A stretch of 6,945 bases of DNA, taken from assembly GCA_046155505.1 (NCBI GenBank), contig JBJXFK010000133.1, positions 1 to 6,945 on the forward strand, written 5' to 3'. The position numbers and the translations under genes are program-made. The notes beneath the pieces were generated by a model that saw nothing but the letters and a program-made list of their open reading frames with translations, was not told the origin of the DNA and did not search any database. Position 1 is the first letter of the stretch; each line of letters begins with the position of its first letter. The stretch comes from JBJXFK01 sp046155505 (GTDB lineage: Bacteria > Planctomycetota > Phycisphaerae > UBA1845 > Fen-1342). Below, piece by piece: positions 1 to 6,221 of the stretch.

Positions 1-1613
1 TGCGGCTGCGTGTCGAACTGCAGCGAGCGGCCGGCGGCGGGATTCACAGTGAGATTCGCCGAGGATGCGGAACCGATCGACTGATTGGTCGAGACGATCG
101 CGATCTGAACATTGCTTTCCGGAACGACGTCGGTGACATAGGCGAAGCCGGTGATCGAGCCGCTGCTGCCGTTGAATCCGGTGCAACCGACGCAATTGCC
201 GATGAGTTGCCCGTTCCCGCCCTTCACGGCGATGTCAAGGTTTGCACCAGTGACGGCGGTCAACTCACCGGTGCCGCCCTCATCGCGAATTGAGAAATTC
301 AGCGTGAATGGAGCACCCGAAACCAGCGGGCTGGGCGTAACCGAGGTAACCACGAATCCGAGCGAGGCGGCGGTGAACTGAATCGGGCCGGCGTCCGGCG
401 AATCGGCGACAAGCGCCGGGTCGGCCTCGGTGGGTGACGGCGTCTGAGCGGTCACGCTGAACGCGGCTGCTGCGACATCGGATGTAAGCGAGAAAGTCGC
501 CAATCCGTTCGCGTTGGTCACAATTGGGGCCGCCGCACCGTTCACGTTGATGGTGCTCAACGCAGCGAGGGTGTCTAGCAAGAGCGTCACAGGGAGATTG
601 GGCAGGCTGATGTTGCCCGCATCGCGAGCGCGAACCTGCACGACGACTGAATCAGTATTATTCGCAACTGCGGTACCAGACCCGAGGATTGAAATGTCGA
701 GCACTGGCACGGCCGTGAAGCTGATAGACGGGCCCGAGACCGCGCTGAGCGGAAATTGAGCAGCCAGCGCGGTGGTCGGCACCGCAGACGATGCCGTCAA
801 CACAAAGTCGATCTGACCCGAGCCGTTGGTCACCCGCGCGCCGACGGCGGGGTTGACCGTAATCTGCGCGGGAAGCGGTGCGAGGCCGGCGTTGTTGCTC
901 AGGATGTCGACGGCCAGATTGGTGTTAGGAATGAGGTTGTTACCGAAGTCGCGCGCGGTGAAGACCACGCGAATCGGGTCGGCGGAATTGGCCAGTGCGA
1001 CCAAATCGCCGGCCCCCGCCGTCAACGTCGAGTTGTCCGTCGGGATGATGCCCGCGACGGTGTCTAGCTGAAACAGGACCAACGCCGGCGGCGGACCAGC
1101 GAGAAACGGCCGCGAAAGCTCAACAGGGAACAAGCCCGAGGCCGCATTCGCGACGGCGACAGCATTCGGCGAGCCCGGATCGATACCAACGTCGAAATTC
1201 GTGATCGTCACGTTCACGTCGGTAGCAGGATTCGGAACGCCGGTGACCGTAACCGTTACGAGGCCATCGTTCACGAAAACCGGCGCACCAAACGTCAGCT
1301 CCGGATCGTCTGGCGTGAGGATCGGCAACGCGGCCGCGTTGAATCGGAATCCCGGCGCGACTCGAAACTCCAACACTGAAGGGGTGCCGCCGGCGCGATA
1401 TCCGCTTCCGCCGAAGTCGCCCGACGGAATCGTCAGCACCGGCGCAGCCGCCGACAACACAAACGAACCCGGCGCGAGGCCTGTGTCGGCGGAGACGTTT
1501 GTAATCGTCCCATTGGCGGAGATCGAATCGGCCATCGCCGTCGAACCTGCGCAGACGAGCGCGACACCGCCGACAATTCGGCCCAGCAACGAAGTGAGAT
1601 TCCATGTGCGCAT
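1..1613 (-). CDS. Exported bacterial Ig-like repeat protein, N-terminal 537 residues (3' end outside window)
   Basis: A single uninterrupted minus-strand frame runs from ATG at 1613 off the left edge; translating it by hand gave 537 sense codons and no stop. Residues 1-28 form a signal peptide (a WN..S..GRI start, a hydrophobic GGVALVCAG core, cleavage probably after AMA). What follows is beta-rich sequence with many Thr, Val, Ala, Asn and Gly and almost no Cys. Two units about 104 residues apart end alike, with VTNGSGQIDFVLTA near 261 and VTNANGLATFSLTS near 365, each preceded by a V.V..RARD/VVFTARD strand. This is the look of Big_1/invasin-type Ig domains. A third, divergent unit follows near 420-520, with the pair NCVGC near 473-477. 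The start is supported by GGAG seven bases upstream. By family analogy this is a surface or secreted structural or adhesive protein; no catalytic motif is visible. The anchor or sorting signal would be in the missing C-terminus. It is the last gene seen in the leftward cluster, after a 226-base gap, so it may be separately transcribed. Confidence 0.88.
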   Translation of the reverse strand, partial: MRTWNLTSLLGRIVGGVALVCAGSTAMADSISANGTITNVSADTGLAPGSFVLSAAAPVLTIPSGDFGGSGYRAGGTPSVLEFRVAPGFRFNAAALPILTPDDPELTFGAPVFVNDGLVTVTVTGVPNPATDVNVTITNFDVGIDPGSPNAVAVANAASGLFPVELSRPFLAGPPPALVLFQLDTVAGIIPTDNSTLTAGAGDLVALANSADPIRVVFTARDFGNNLIPNTNLAVDILSNNAGLAPLPAQITVNPAVGARVTNGSGQIDFVLTASSAVPTTALAAQFPLSAVSGPSISFTAVPVLDISILGSGTAVANNTDSVVVQVRARDAGNISLPNLPVTLLLDTLAALSTINVNGAAAPIVTNANGLATFSLTSDVAAAAFSVTAQTPSPTEADPALVADSPDAGPIQFTAASLGFVVTSVTPSPLVSGAPFTLNFSIRDEGGTGELTAVTGANLDIAVKGGNGQLIGNCVGCTGFNGSSGSITGFAYVTDVVPESNVQIAIVSTNQSIGSASSANLTVNPAAGRSLQFDTQP

Positions 1614-1620
1614 TACGCAA

Positions 1621-1624
1621 CTCC
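1621..1624 (-). promoter_or_regulatory. Ribosome binding site for the Ig-like repeat protein
   Basis: GGAG lies seven bases upstream of the ATG at 1613. It supports that start, which also gives a clean signal peptide at the very N-terminus. Confidence 0.6.
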
Positions 1625-1733
1625 ATCACGAAAACGAAAAGGCCGCATCATCCGTGAAGATTTGTACGAGACGCATCGCCCTGCCCAGACGACGCCTAGC
1701 GAACGCGCTCTCTGCGCGCCCAAGTAGTCTCTA

Positions 1734-1763
1734 AGTCTAGCCCGGACCGCTAGTTCGAATCAA
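1734..1763 (-). promoter_or_regulatory. Candidate sigma70-type promoter for the Ig-like repeat gene
   Basis: On the minus strand, TTGATT (1758-1763) and TAGACT (1734-1739) are separated by 18 bases. Each box matches the sigma70 consensus at four of six positions. The start would lie about 110-120 bases before the ATG at 1613. The match is modest and rests on position in a 226-base gap, so it is only a candidate; readthrough from the upstream gene is the alternative. Confidence 0.3.
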
Positions 1764-1839
1764 GACAGAACTGCGATTGCGTCCGAATCCGGCGCACCTT
1801 TGACTCTGGCCCGCCGCCCGCCAGCGCCGATCGCATCTG

Positions 1840-2892
1840 TTACCGGCCACCCAGCCCCGCCGGCCCGATAGAACGGAATCCGCCGATGATTCCCTGAATC
1901 GAAAGCAGACTCGATCCACCAAATCCAAGTCCCTGGCTCCCGGTGAGCGTCAGGTTCAATTCTGCAAGGCGATTGTTGGACACCACCGTAAACGCGCCAT
2001 CCGCGCCCGCCTGCACAACCAGCGACGCCGGCGAAATAATCGGCACCTGATTCGCGCCGCGCAGACCCGCGGGCGTGGCCACACCCGCGCGAGCCGGCAC
2101 GGCGTTGACCGTGTTCACCGTGACCGCGACCTGCCGAACTTCGGGGTTGGTGCGCGACGGCGGAAGGTTCTTTTGCACCTCGCCCGCACCCGCGAATCGA
2201 TCCCAGCCGACAATTTCCTCGAACAGACTTTCGTCAACTGCGGTGCGCAGCGTCCCGGCGGGCACCAGACTCAGCCGCTCGGCATCAATCGGTTCATAGG
2301 CATTGATGGCTGAACGGGTTACCGCACCGCCCGCGAGCGTGACCGCCTCGCCAAGTTGAAGCGTCTCGGCCTTGTCCGCGGCTCGTACATTGACGCGCGA
2401 CGCCGGCGTTCCGCTGACCAGCGCGACGGTTGAACCCGTGCCGCTGATTCGCAATTCGATGATCTCGCCCGCGGCGATGCGCTCGATTTGCACCGGATTG
2501 GCGCTGCCGCCGCCCGCGACGAACAACTTTCCATCGCCGCCGGCTGCCGCCGAGATCAAAACGCTGCCCGATGCGATGTTGATCGCCGTGCCCTTGTCCG
2601 ACGACTTGATCGAAAACTCGGCCGGACCGGTCGCGACGAGCACCGCCGCGTCGTCGCCGATCGTCGCCATCAATTGCGCGCCGGCGGCTAGTTTGTACGT
2701 CCCGCCGCGCATCGAACCGGCGCTGACCGGCGAGTCGGAATCAGCCATGACGATCGGCTGGTCCACGGGTGCCGATGCCGCAGTGATACGCCCGACGGCG
2801 TCGTCCTGTGCGAGAGTCGGGGTCGCGAGGCCGACCGCGAGGCCCAATAACGAAACAAGCGAACGAGCCGGTCGGCGAATGTGGATTCGCAT
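1840..2892 (-). CDS. Exported FecR-like domain protein (350 aa)
   Basis: The preferred start is ATG at 2892, which has GGAG eight bases upstream and begins directly with a signal peptide (MRIHIRRPARS, a Leu/Gly/Ala core, cleavage probably after TLA at residue 28). The same frame is open upstream to 2952, but that would put about 20 unrelated residues before the signal peptide. Residues about 45-190 resemble the FecR fold in order: a GAQL..TIGDDA strand, the VATGPAEFSI segment, INIASGSVLIS (the usual 'l..G.v.v' strand), then VQIERIAAGEIIEL and a closing LQLGEAVTLAGG (the usual 'l.aGe.v' element). The rest is a linker rich in Pro, Arg, Val and Ala, and a Gly/Leu/Ile-rich tail ending GPAGLGGR. 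Classic FecR is an inner-membrane anti-sigma regulator; here there is only a signal peptide, no further membrane segment and no sigma factor gene in the window, so a periplasmic or surface structural or binding role is more likely. It follows the barrel gene by 64 bases, probably in the same operon. The FecR assignment rests on pattern and is divergent. Confidence 0.85.
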   Translation of the reverse strand: MRIHIRRPARSLVSLLGLAVGLATPTLAQDDAVGRITAASAPVDQPIVMADSDSPVSAGSMRGGTYKLAAGAQLMATIGDDAAVLVATGPAEFSIKSSDKGTAINIASGSVLISAAAGGDGKLFVAGGGSANPVQIERIAAGEIIELRISGTGSTVALVSGTPASRVNVRAADKAETLQLGEAVTLAGGAVTRSAINAYEPIDAERLSLVPAGTLRTAVDESLFEEIVGWDRFAGAGEVQKNLPPSRTNPEVRQVAVTVNTVNAVPARAGVATPAGLRGANQVPIISPASLVVQAGADGAFTVVSNNRLAELNLTLTGSQGLGFGGSSLLSIQGIIGGFRSIGPAGLGGR

Positions 2893-2900
2893 GGTCAAGT

Positions 2901-2904
2901 CTCC
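2901..2904 (-). promoter_or_regulatory. Ribosome binding site that decides the FecR-like start
   Basis: GGAG sits eight bases before the ATG at 2892. It favours that codon over the longer in-frame start at 2952, which lies only four bases after the stop of the preceding gene. Confidence 0.6.
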
Positions 2905-2906
2905 AC

Positions 2907-2930
2907 TGCGGCCGATTGCAGCATGCCGCA
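2907..2930 (-). repeat. Intercistronic inverted repeat before the FecR-like gene
   Basis: TGCGGC and GCCGCA form a perfect 6-bp inverted repeat around a 12-base loop. It ends two bases before the ribosome binding site of the FecR-like gene. There is no T-run after it, so it is not a standard terminator. It could be an RNA processing or stability hairpin that sets the ratio of barrel to FecR-like protein, or simply chance in GC-rich DNA. Confidence 0.35.
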
Positions 2931-2956
2931 TCAGACAATAGTCCGCGCGCACGGGC

Positions 2957-5137
2957 TTAGAAGCGAATTTCCAGCCCGATGCCGTAAATCTCGCGGTCGT
3001 ATTCGTAAATGTCCTGGCCGAGCCGATCCCAGATGTTCGAATCCTGGATGGTCACCTGAATGCCGCCGCGCAGGCGGATGTCGAGCGTGCGATTCGCGCC
3101 GGTGCCTTCGCCGCGGGCGAAGATGACATAGGTCAGGCCGGCGCTGTAGGTCTGCACGAAGTCGTATCGCTCTTTGCGCTCGAAGTCGAACGCGCTGAGC
3201 TGCCCGTAGTTGTCCCACGACCACTCGCCCGAAAACTCGAACACAAAGCGATAGGGCAGCGGCACAGTCAGCAGCAGCGACAGACCGTGCGAGTACATGT
3301 CAAACTCGTTGCCCTCGGTCCGCTCGTTGCGATAGTTGTAACCGACCTGGGCGCTCAGCCATTGTCGTCCGAACAGGCGGCGCTTCTCGGCCGGAATCGT
3401 GCGCAAATACTCGGCCATGTAATTTTCGGCCAGCGCGATATTGAAGCGATGAGCGATACCAACCTGTTGATACTCGCCGTCACGGTTTAGCCGTTCGTCG
3501 CGCAGGAAGTCGAAATAGTTGCGATCGTCCCAAACGAAAAACAAATCGGTGCGACCCAGTTCCGAGCGCACCGGATCAGGGTCATCCCCCTCGCGACGCC
3601 AGATCTTGGTGACTGACGGCGTCAGACGGTGGCTGCTGATGAACGGATCGCGATCCAGCGTGGTATAGGTGTAGTCGTATTGCAAGCCGACGTACAAATC
3701 CGTGATCGGCTGCCAGTTCAGGAACGCGCGACCGCCGTAGCTGCCGACGTCGAATTCGCTCACGTTCGGTTGCCAGCGGTTGGCCGTGTAGCCGCCCATG
3801 CCGATCGTCAGGCTCTTGCCGAATCCGCCCAACTCGCGCTCGCGCAAGTAGCGGCTGATGTTGAAATCAAAGCCGATGCCGTAGAAATAGTCGTCTCGCC
3901 GCTTGATCGTGTAGGGCAGCGCGGTATCGCGACCTTGCAGAATAACGTTGCTGTCGAACCCGTTGCCGATGTTCAGTCGCGCATCGAATTCGAGCGGGCC
4001 GATTGGCGCGGGCACGGGCAGTCGCAGCGGCTCGGTATCGGGGCCGATCTCGATCGTTTCGGCCAGTTTGTCGCGCACCTGCTGGGCCGAGGGGCGGATC
4101 TTGTTGTCGTCGGCCGACAGCGTGTTGAGCACGCGATCGAGTTCCTGGATCGACGACTCATAGTCGCCGAACTGCGCCCGTTGAATGAACAGTAGCGCGC
4201 GGTAATAGCCGACGCGGGCTGCCCATTCGATCTCGGCCGACTCCTCGGTCCCGTCGGGCCACGGCAACTTGCCGGCGGTTTCGAGGCTGCCGAAACCGAG
4301 ATTCAGGACGCGCATCGCCTCTTGCAGCGAACGCGATTCGCCGCTCAGCAGGCCGTCGGCCAGACGATACCGCGCGACCGCGAGATAAAAGTGCCCAAAT
4401 CGATCGCCGCGACCGGCATCCGACGCGACATACTCGGCCAGCGTCTGCTCAGCCTCTCGCGCGAGGCGATCGGCAAGTGCTTCGCGATCCATGCGTTCGG
4501 CGCGCGTTGCGCCGTCGTCTTTCGGAGCGTCGCTCGCGAGCTGCGCGATGCCGAGCAGCAGGCCGGAGCGCAGCACATTGATCCGCGAGCCGGCGGGCGT
4601 CGAGTCGATCGACTCGGTCACGCGTTCGAGCCGCGCACGGGCCGAATTGAACGACGTCTTGGCTTCTTCGCTCAGGCGGCGCTTTTGAACTTCGACTTCG
4701 TCACGCTTGGCATTCAGCGCCTCGAGTGCGGCGGCTCGATCAGCCGTGCGCCCCTCGATTTCGGCGTTGTACAGGTCGGTTTCGAGCTTCTGCACGTCGC
4801 TGGAAAGGTCGCGAATGGCGGCGACCTTGGCCAGACCCTCGCGCAGATCAAACAGGCCAAGGTAGTAATTCGAGGTGATCTGCAAATCCGCCGCCCCCGG
4901 CGTATCAGCAAGCGCCACGAAAATCGCGCGGGCGGACTCGTCGTCGCCAGCTTCCAGAGCGGCGAGCGCCTTGTTCAATTGAATCAGCCGATCGGCGGGC
5001 GTCGCCGTCGCAGGCTGAGTGGTCGCATTGCCATCCTGTGCCGCCGCCGGCGCGACGGCCAGGCCGAAGCATGCCGCCAGCGCCGCATGTACCGACAAAA
5101 ATCGGCCGCAGCGAACAAATCCGCGCATAGTTCCCAT
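2957..5137 (-). CDS. Outer-membrane beta-barrel protein with N-terminal helical/TPR-like domain (726 aa)
   Basis: The chosen start is ATG 5137, with GGAAG eight bases upstream; GTG 5152 and ATG 5128 are in-frame alternatives. All give a signal peptide cleaved near APAAA-QD (residue 33). Residues about 45-365 are helical: a TPR-like pair first (ALAALEAGDDESARAIF and a TSNYYLGLFDL helix), a charged coiled coil at about 108-172, then more repeats (FYLAVARYRLADGLL, ARVGYYRALLFIQRAQ). A Pro-rich linker (about 366-380) leads to a beta-barrel at about 382-726, opening with LNIGNGFDSNVIL, carrying alternating aromatic strands such as LYVGLQYDYTYTTL and LSAQVGYNYRNE, and ending YGIGLEIRF; the terminal Phe is the usual BAM insertion signal. 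The layout matches families that pair a periplasmic TPR domain with a barrel, including Slam (DUF560) exporters and exopolysaccharide export porins; which one cannot be told by eye. It follows the small lipoprotein gene by 28 bases and precedes the FecR-like gene. Most likely it is an export channel or structural porin for surface material. Confidence 0.92.
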   Translation of the reverse strand: MGTMRGFVRCGRFLSVHAALAACFGLAVAPAAAQDGNATTQPATATPADRLIQLNKALAALEAGDDESARAIFVALADTPGAADLQITSNYYLGLFDLREGLAKVAAIRDLSSDVQKLETDLYNAEIEGRTADRAAALEALNAKRDEVEVQKRRLSEEAKTSFNSARARLERVTESIDSTPAGSRINVLRSGLLLGIAQLASDAPKDDGATRAERMDREALADRLAREAEQTLAEYVASDAGRGDRFGHFYLAVARYRLADGLLSGESRSLQEAMRVLNLGFGSLETAGKLPWPDGTEESAEIEWAARVGYYRALLFIQRAQFGDYESSIQELDRVLNTLSADDNKIRPSAQQVRDKLAETIEIGPDTEPLRLPVPAPIGPLEFDARLNIGNGFDSNVILQGRDTALPYTIKRRDDYFYGIGFDFNISRYLRERELGGFGKSLTIGMGGYTANRWQPNVSEFDVGSYGGRAFLNWQPITDLYVGLQYDYTYTTLDRDPFISSHRLTPSVTKIWRREGDDPDPVRSELGRTDLFFVWDDRNYFDFLRDERLNRDGEYQQVGIAHRFNIALAENYMAEYLRTIPAEKRRLFGRQWLSAQVGYNYRNERTEGNEFDMYSHGLSLLLTVPLPYRFVFEFSGEWSWDNYGQLSAFDFERKERYDFVQTYSAGLTYVIFARGEGTGANRTLDIRLRGGIQVTIQDSNIWDRLGQDIYEYDREIYGIGLEIRF

Positions 5138-5165
5138 TCTCTTGGCTTCCACCGCGCGTCAGCGC

Positions 5166-5357
5166 CTAGGGAGCGGCATCGCCGCCGGATTGCGACTGGA
5201 TGAACACGTCCGCGGCGAAACCGGCATAGCCGGAGATCAGCCGCGCGATCTCGGTGAACGCGAAATCAATCCACTGCGCATCCGTGACGCAGCCGCCCAA
5301 CTGGAGCGCGCCGGCAACCGCGAGCCAGCGCGACGTTCGAATCCATTTTTTCTTCAT
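5166..5357 (-). CDS. Small lipoprotein (63 aa)
   Basis: ATG 5357 is chosen over the adjacent GTG 5360 because AAGGAG lies seven bases before it. The protein starts MKKKWIRTSRW, has a hydrophobic stretch, and reaches a good lipobox, LGGC, with Cys at residue 23. This predicts cleavage by signal peptidase II and a lipid-anchored mature peptide of only about 41 residues. The mature part (VTDAQWIDFAFTEIARLISG and a following AADVF segment) could form one amphipathic helix; it ends in a Gly/Asp/Ala/Pro tail. No family is recognised. It lies 42 bases after the 65-aa gene and 28 bases before the barrel gene. Its tight place in the cluster, strong ribosome site and lipobox argue that it is real; a role as partner or client of the barrel is inference. 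Confidence 0.78.
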   Translation of the reverse strand: MKKKWIRTSRWLAVAGALQLGGCVTDAQWIDFAFTEIARLISGYAGFAADVFIQSQSGGDAAP

Positions 5358-5364
5358 CACTGCG

Positions 5365-5370
5365 CTCCTT
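5365..5370 (-). promoter_or_regulatory. Strong ribosome binding site of the 63-aa lipoprotein
   Basis: AAGGAG, a perfect Shine-Dalgarno core, is seven bases from ATG 5357 but only four from GTG 5360. It therefore favours the ATG. Confidence 0.7.
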
Positions 5371-5399
5371 GAGTTTGGAAGACGCGAACGCCGACACGA

Positions 5400-5597
5400 T
5401 CAGGTGTTCAGACGCACGAAGGCGTTATCGAGCAGGAAGAAAACCAGATCGGCGAATAGCGTCGAGATCTGTGCCTGCGTCGCCGCGCCGAGGAGCCCGC
5501 TCAGATCGAATTCGCTGGAGCAAGTTCCCTGAAAGAGCATCCCTGCCGACGCGAACGCAAGAGCAAGCTTGCGCCCCAAACGGTTCTTGCGCAACAT
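5400..5597 (-). CDS. Small exported protein, possible atypical lipoprotein (65 aa)
   Basis: ATG 5597 is preferred to the longer GTG-type start at 5645 because AAAGGA lies six bases upstream and a basic signal sequence begins at once (MLRKNRLGRK). A hydrophobic segment (LALAFASAGMLF) leads to QGTC, with Cys at residue 26. This resembles a lipobox, but Thr at -1 and Gln at -3 are not canonical, so lipidation is uncertain. The mature part has SSEFDLSGLLG, then a strongly hydrophobic amphipathic stretch ISTLFADLVFFLLDN and a short polar end. In size, export signal, Cys position and C-terminal hydrophobic helix it resembles the following 63-aa lipoprotein and may be a divergent paralogue. It is the first gene after the promoter at 5693-5721, with a leader of roughly 90 bases. 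No known family is recognised. Confidence 0.75.
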   Translation of the reverse strand: MLRKNRLGRKLALAFASAGMLFQGTCSSEFDLSGLLGAATQAQISTLFADLVFFLLDNAFVRLNT

Positions 5598-5603
5598 GTG
5601 AGT

Positions 5604-5609
5604 TCCTTT
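5604..5609 (-). promoter_or_regulatory. Ribosome binding site of the 65-aa exported protein
   Basis: AAAGGA stands six bases before ATG 5597 and decides for that start over the in-frame codon at 5645, whose extra residues would precede the signal peptide. Confidence 0.6.
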
Positions 5610-5692
5610 GCCGAATCGAAGAGAGCCGCACGCGTTCACGACCATCGCCGCGCCCGGAGACGATCGGAACAGATTATCCGACCTTGGGCCGA

Positions 5693-5721
5693 CTTATACA
5701 AGCGTACTCAATAGGCGTCAA
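5693..5721 (-). promoter_or_regulatory. Near-consensus sigma70-type promoter of the envelope cluster
   Basis: On the minus strand TTGACG (5716-5721) and TATAAG (5693-5698) are separated by exactly 17 bases; each matches the sigma70 consensus at five of six positions. The expected transcript start is near 5686, giving a leader of roughly 90 bases before ATG 5597. A second, weaker pair overlaps it: TTGTAT (5696-5701) and GATAAT (5673-5678), also with 17 bases between. The position, immediately before a co-directional gene cluster and after a gene-free stretch, supports the call. Confidence 0.7.
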
Positions 5722-6221
5722 CCGCGCGTGCGGCTCACGATCGAGCGAGTGATTTCTTGGACCAACATGAAGTCGCGCGACCGTGTGAGGCGCGAGACGG
5801 CGGGGATTGGCGTCGGGTGGCATGCTCTGGCTGTATTCAGCCGGAGCACGTCCTCAACGTGGATCAAGTAGCTTCCGGCTTACCACTCCGCGCTTTGCAT
5901 TCTGCATTTACACAGCGTTCAATGCACAAATCCGTTCATCGCCGAGAATACCCGTAACCCGCGCATCCCTGACGCGCGGCGCGCACGATCGCCGCCTACG
6001 CTCCTGGCGTGAGCCACGTCGCGCGCCACTCTGACCCTCGCCGCGCACCAAGGCGCACACCCCACACCTCACATCCGATAAAACCCGCAATCCAATCAAA
6101 TCGGCCGAAGGTGGTCAACGAGAAGGGGGCGCGTGAACACCTTGGTTATCAAGACCTTCGCTCGGCGGCCGCACCCCGCGCCCGCTTTGCCGCCGCTCGA
6201 ACAAACCGAACACATTTGGGG
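5722..6221. other. Gene-free stretch between promoter and terminator
   Basis: No open frame here has a ribosome site, a plausible protein composition or a recognisable domain; the open frames present are Arg-rich chance frames of GC-rich DNA. No tRNA-like cloverleaf, CRISPR repeat or insertion-sequence end was seen. The only clear structure is the hairpin at 5823-5848. Composition drifts between AT-richer parts (about 5880-5950 and 6070-6110) and very GC-rich parts (about 5965-6045). A non-coding RNA or regulator binding region cannot be excluded. Confidence 0.5.
5823..5848 (+). repeat. Orphan hairpin, 11-bp stem with TATT loop
   Basis: TGCTCTGGCTG (5823-5833) pairs with CAGCCGGAGCA (5838-5848) around a TATT loop. 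Ten of the eleven pairs are Watson-Crick; the other is a T.G wobble when read as plus-strand RNA and an A.C mismatch on the minus strand. There is no T-run on either side and no gene ends beside it, so it is not an obvious terminator. Confidence 0.5.

Noticed and set aside
1120..1629. Minus-strand open frame of 169 codons overlapping the start of the Ig-repeat gene
   Set aside because: Its product is Arg/Cys-rich and low in hydrophobic pattern, typical of an off-frame reading of GC-rich coding DNA. The other frame gives a signal peptide, a ribosome site and Ig-like repeats, and stays open to the window edge.
151..1734. Series of plus-strand open frames antisense to the Ig-repeat gene
   Set aside because: They are short, have no ribosome site and mirror the codons of the real minus-strand gene; none has a coherent domain.
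1751..1763. GTTCGAATC as a tRNA T-loop
   Set aside because: There is no acceptor stem, anticodon arm or D arm at the right distances on either strand.
1778..1796. Hairpin with 7-bp bulged stem as a terminator after the FecR-like gene
   Set aside because: There is no T-run after it on the minus strand and the stem needs a bulged A, so intrinsic termination is not supported.
3629..5203. Plus-strand open frames of 188 and 293 codons antisense to the barrel gene
   Set aside because: They are antisense shadows of a long protein with a clear signal peptide, coiled coil and barrel; their products are Arg-rich and show no family features.
5888..5930. TGCATT and AATGCA copies as an origin-like or operator repeat
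   Set aside because: The copies are short and irregularly spaced, and no match to a DnaA box set or a clear dyad was found.
5608..6034. Short plus-strand frames in the gene-free stretch
   Set aside because: There is no ribosome site, no export signal or domain, and the frames overlap each other; they are best explained as chance.
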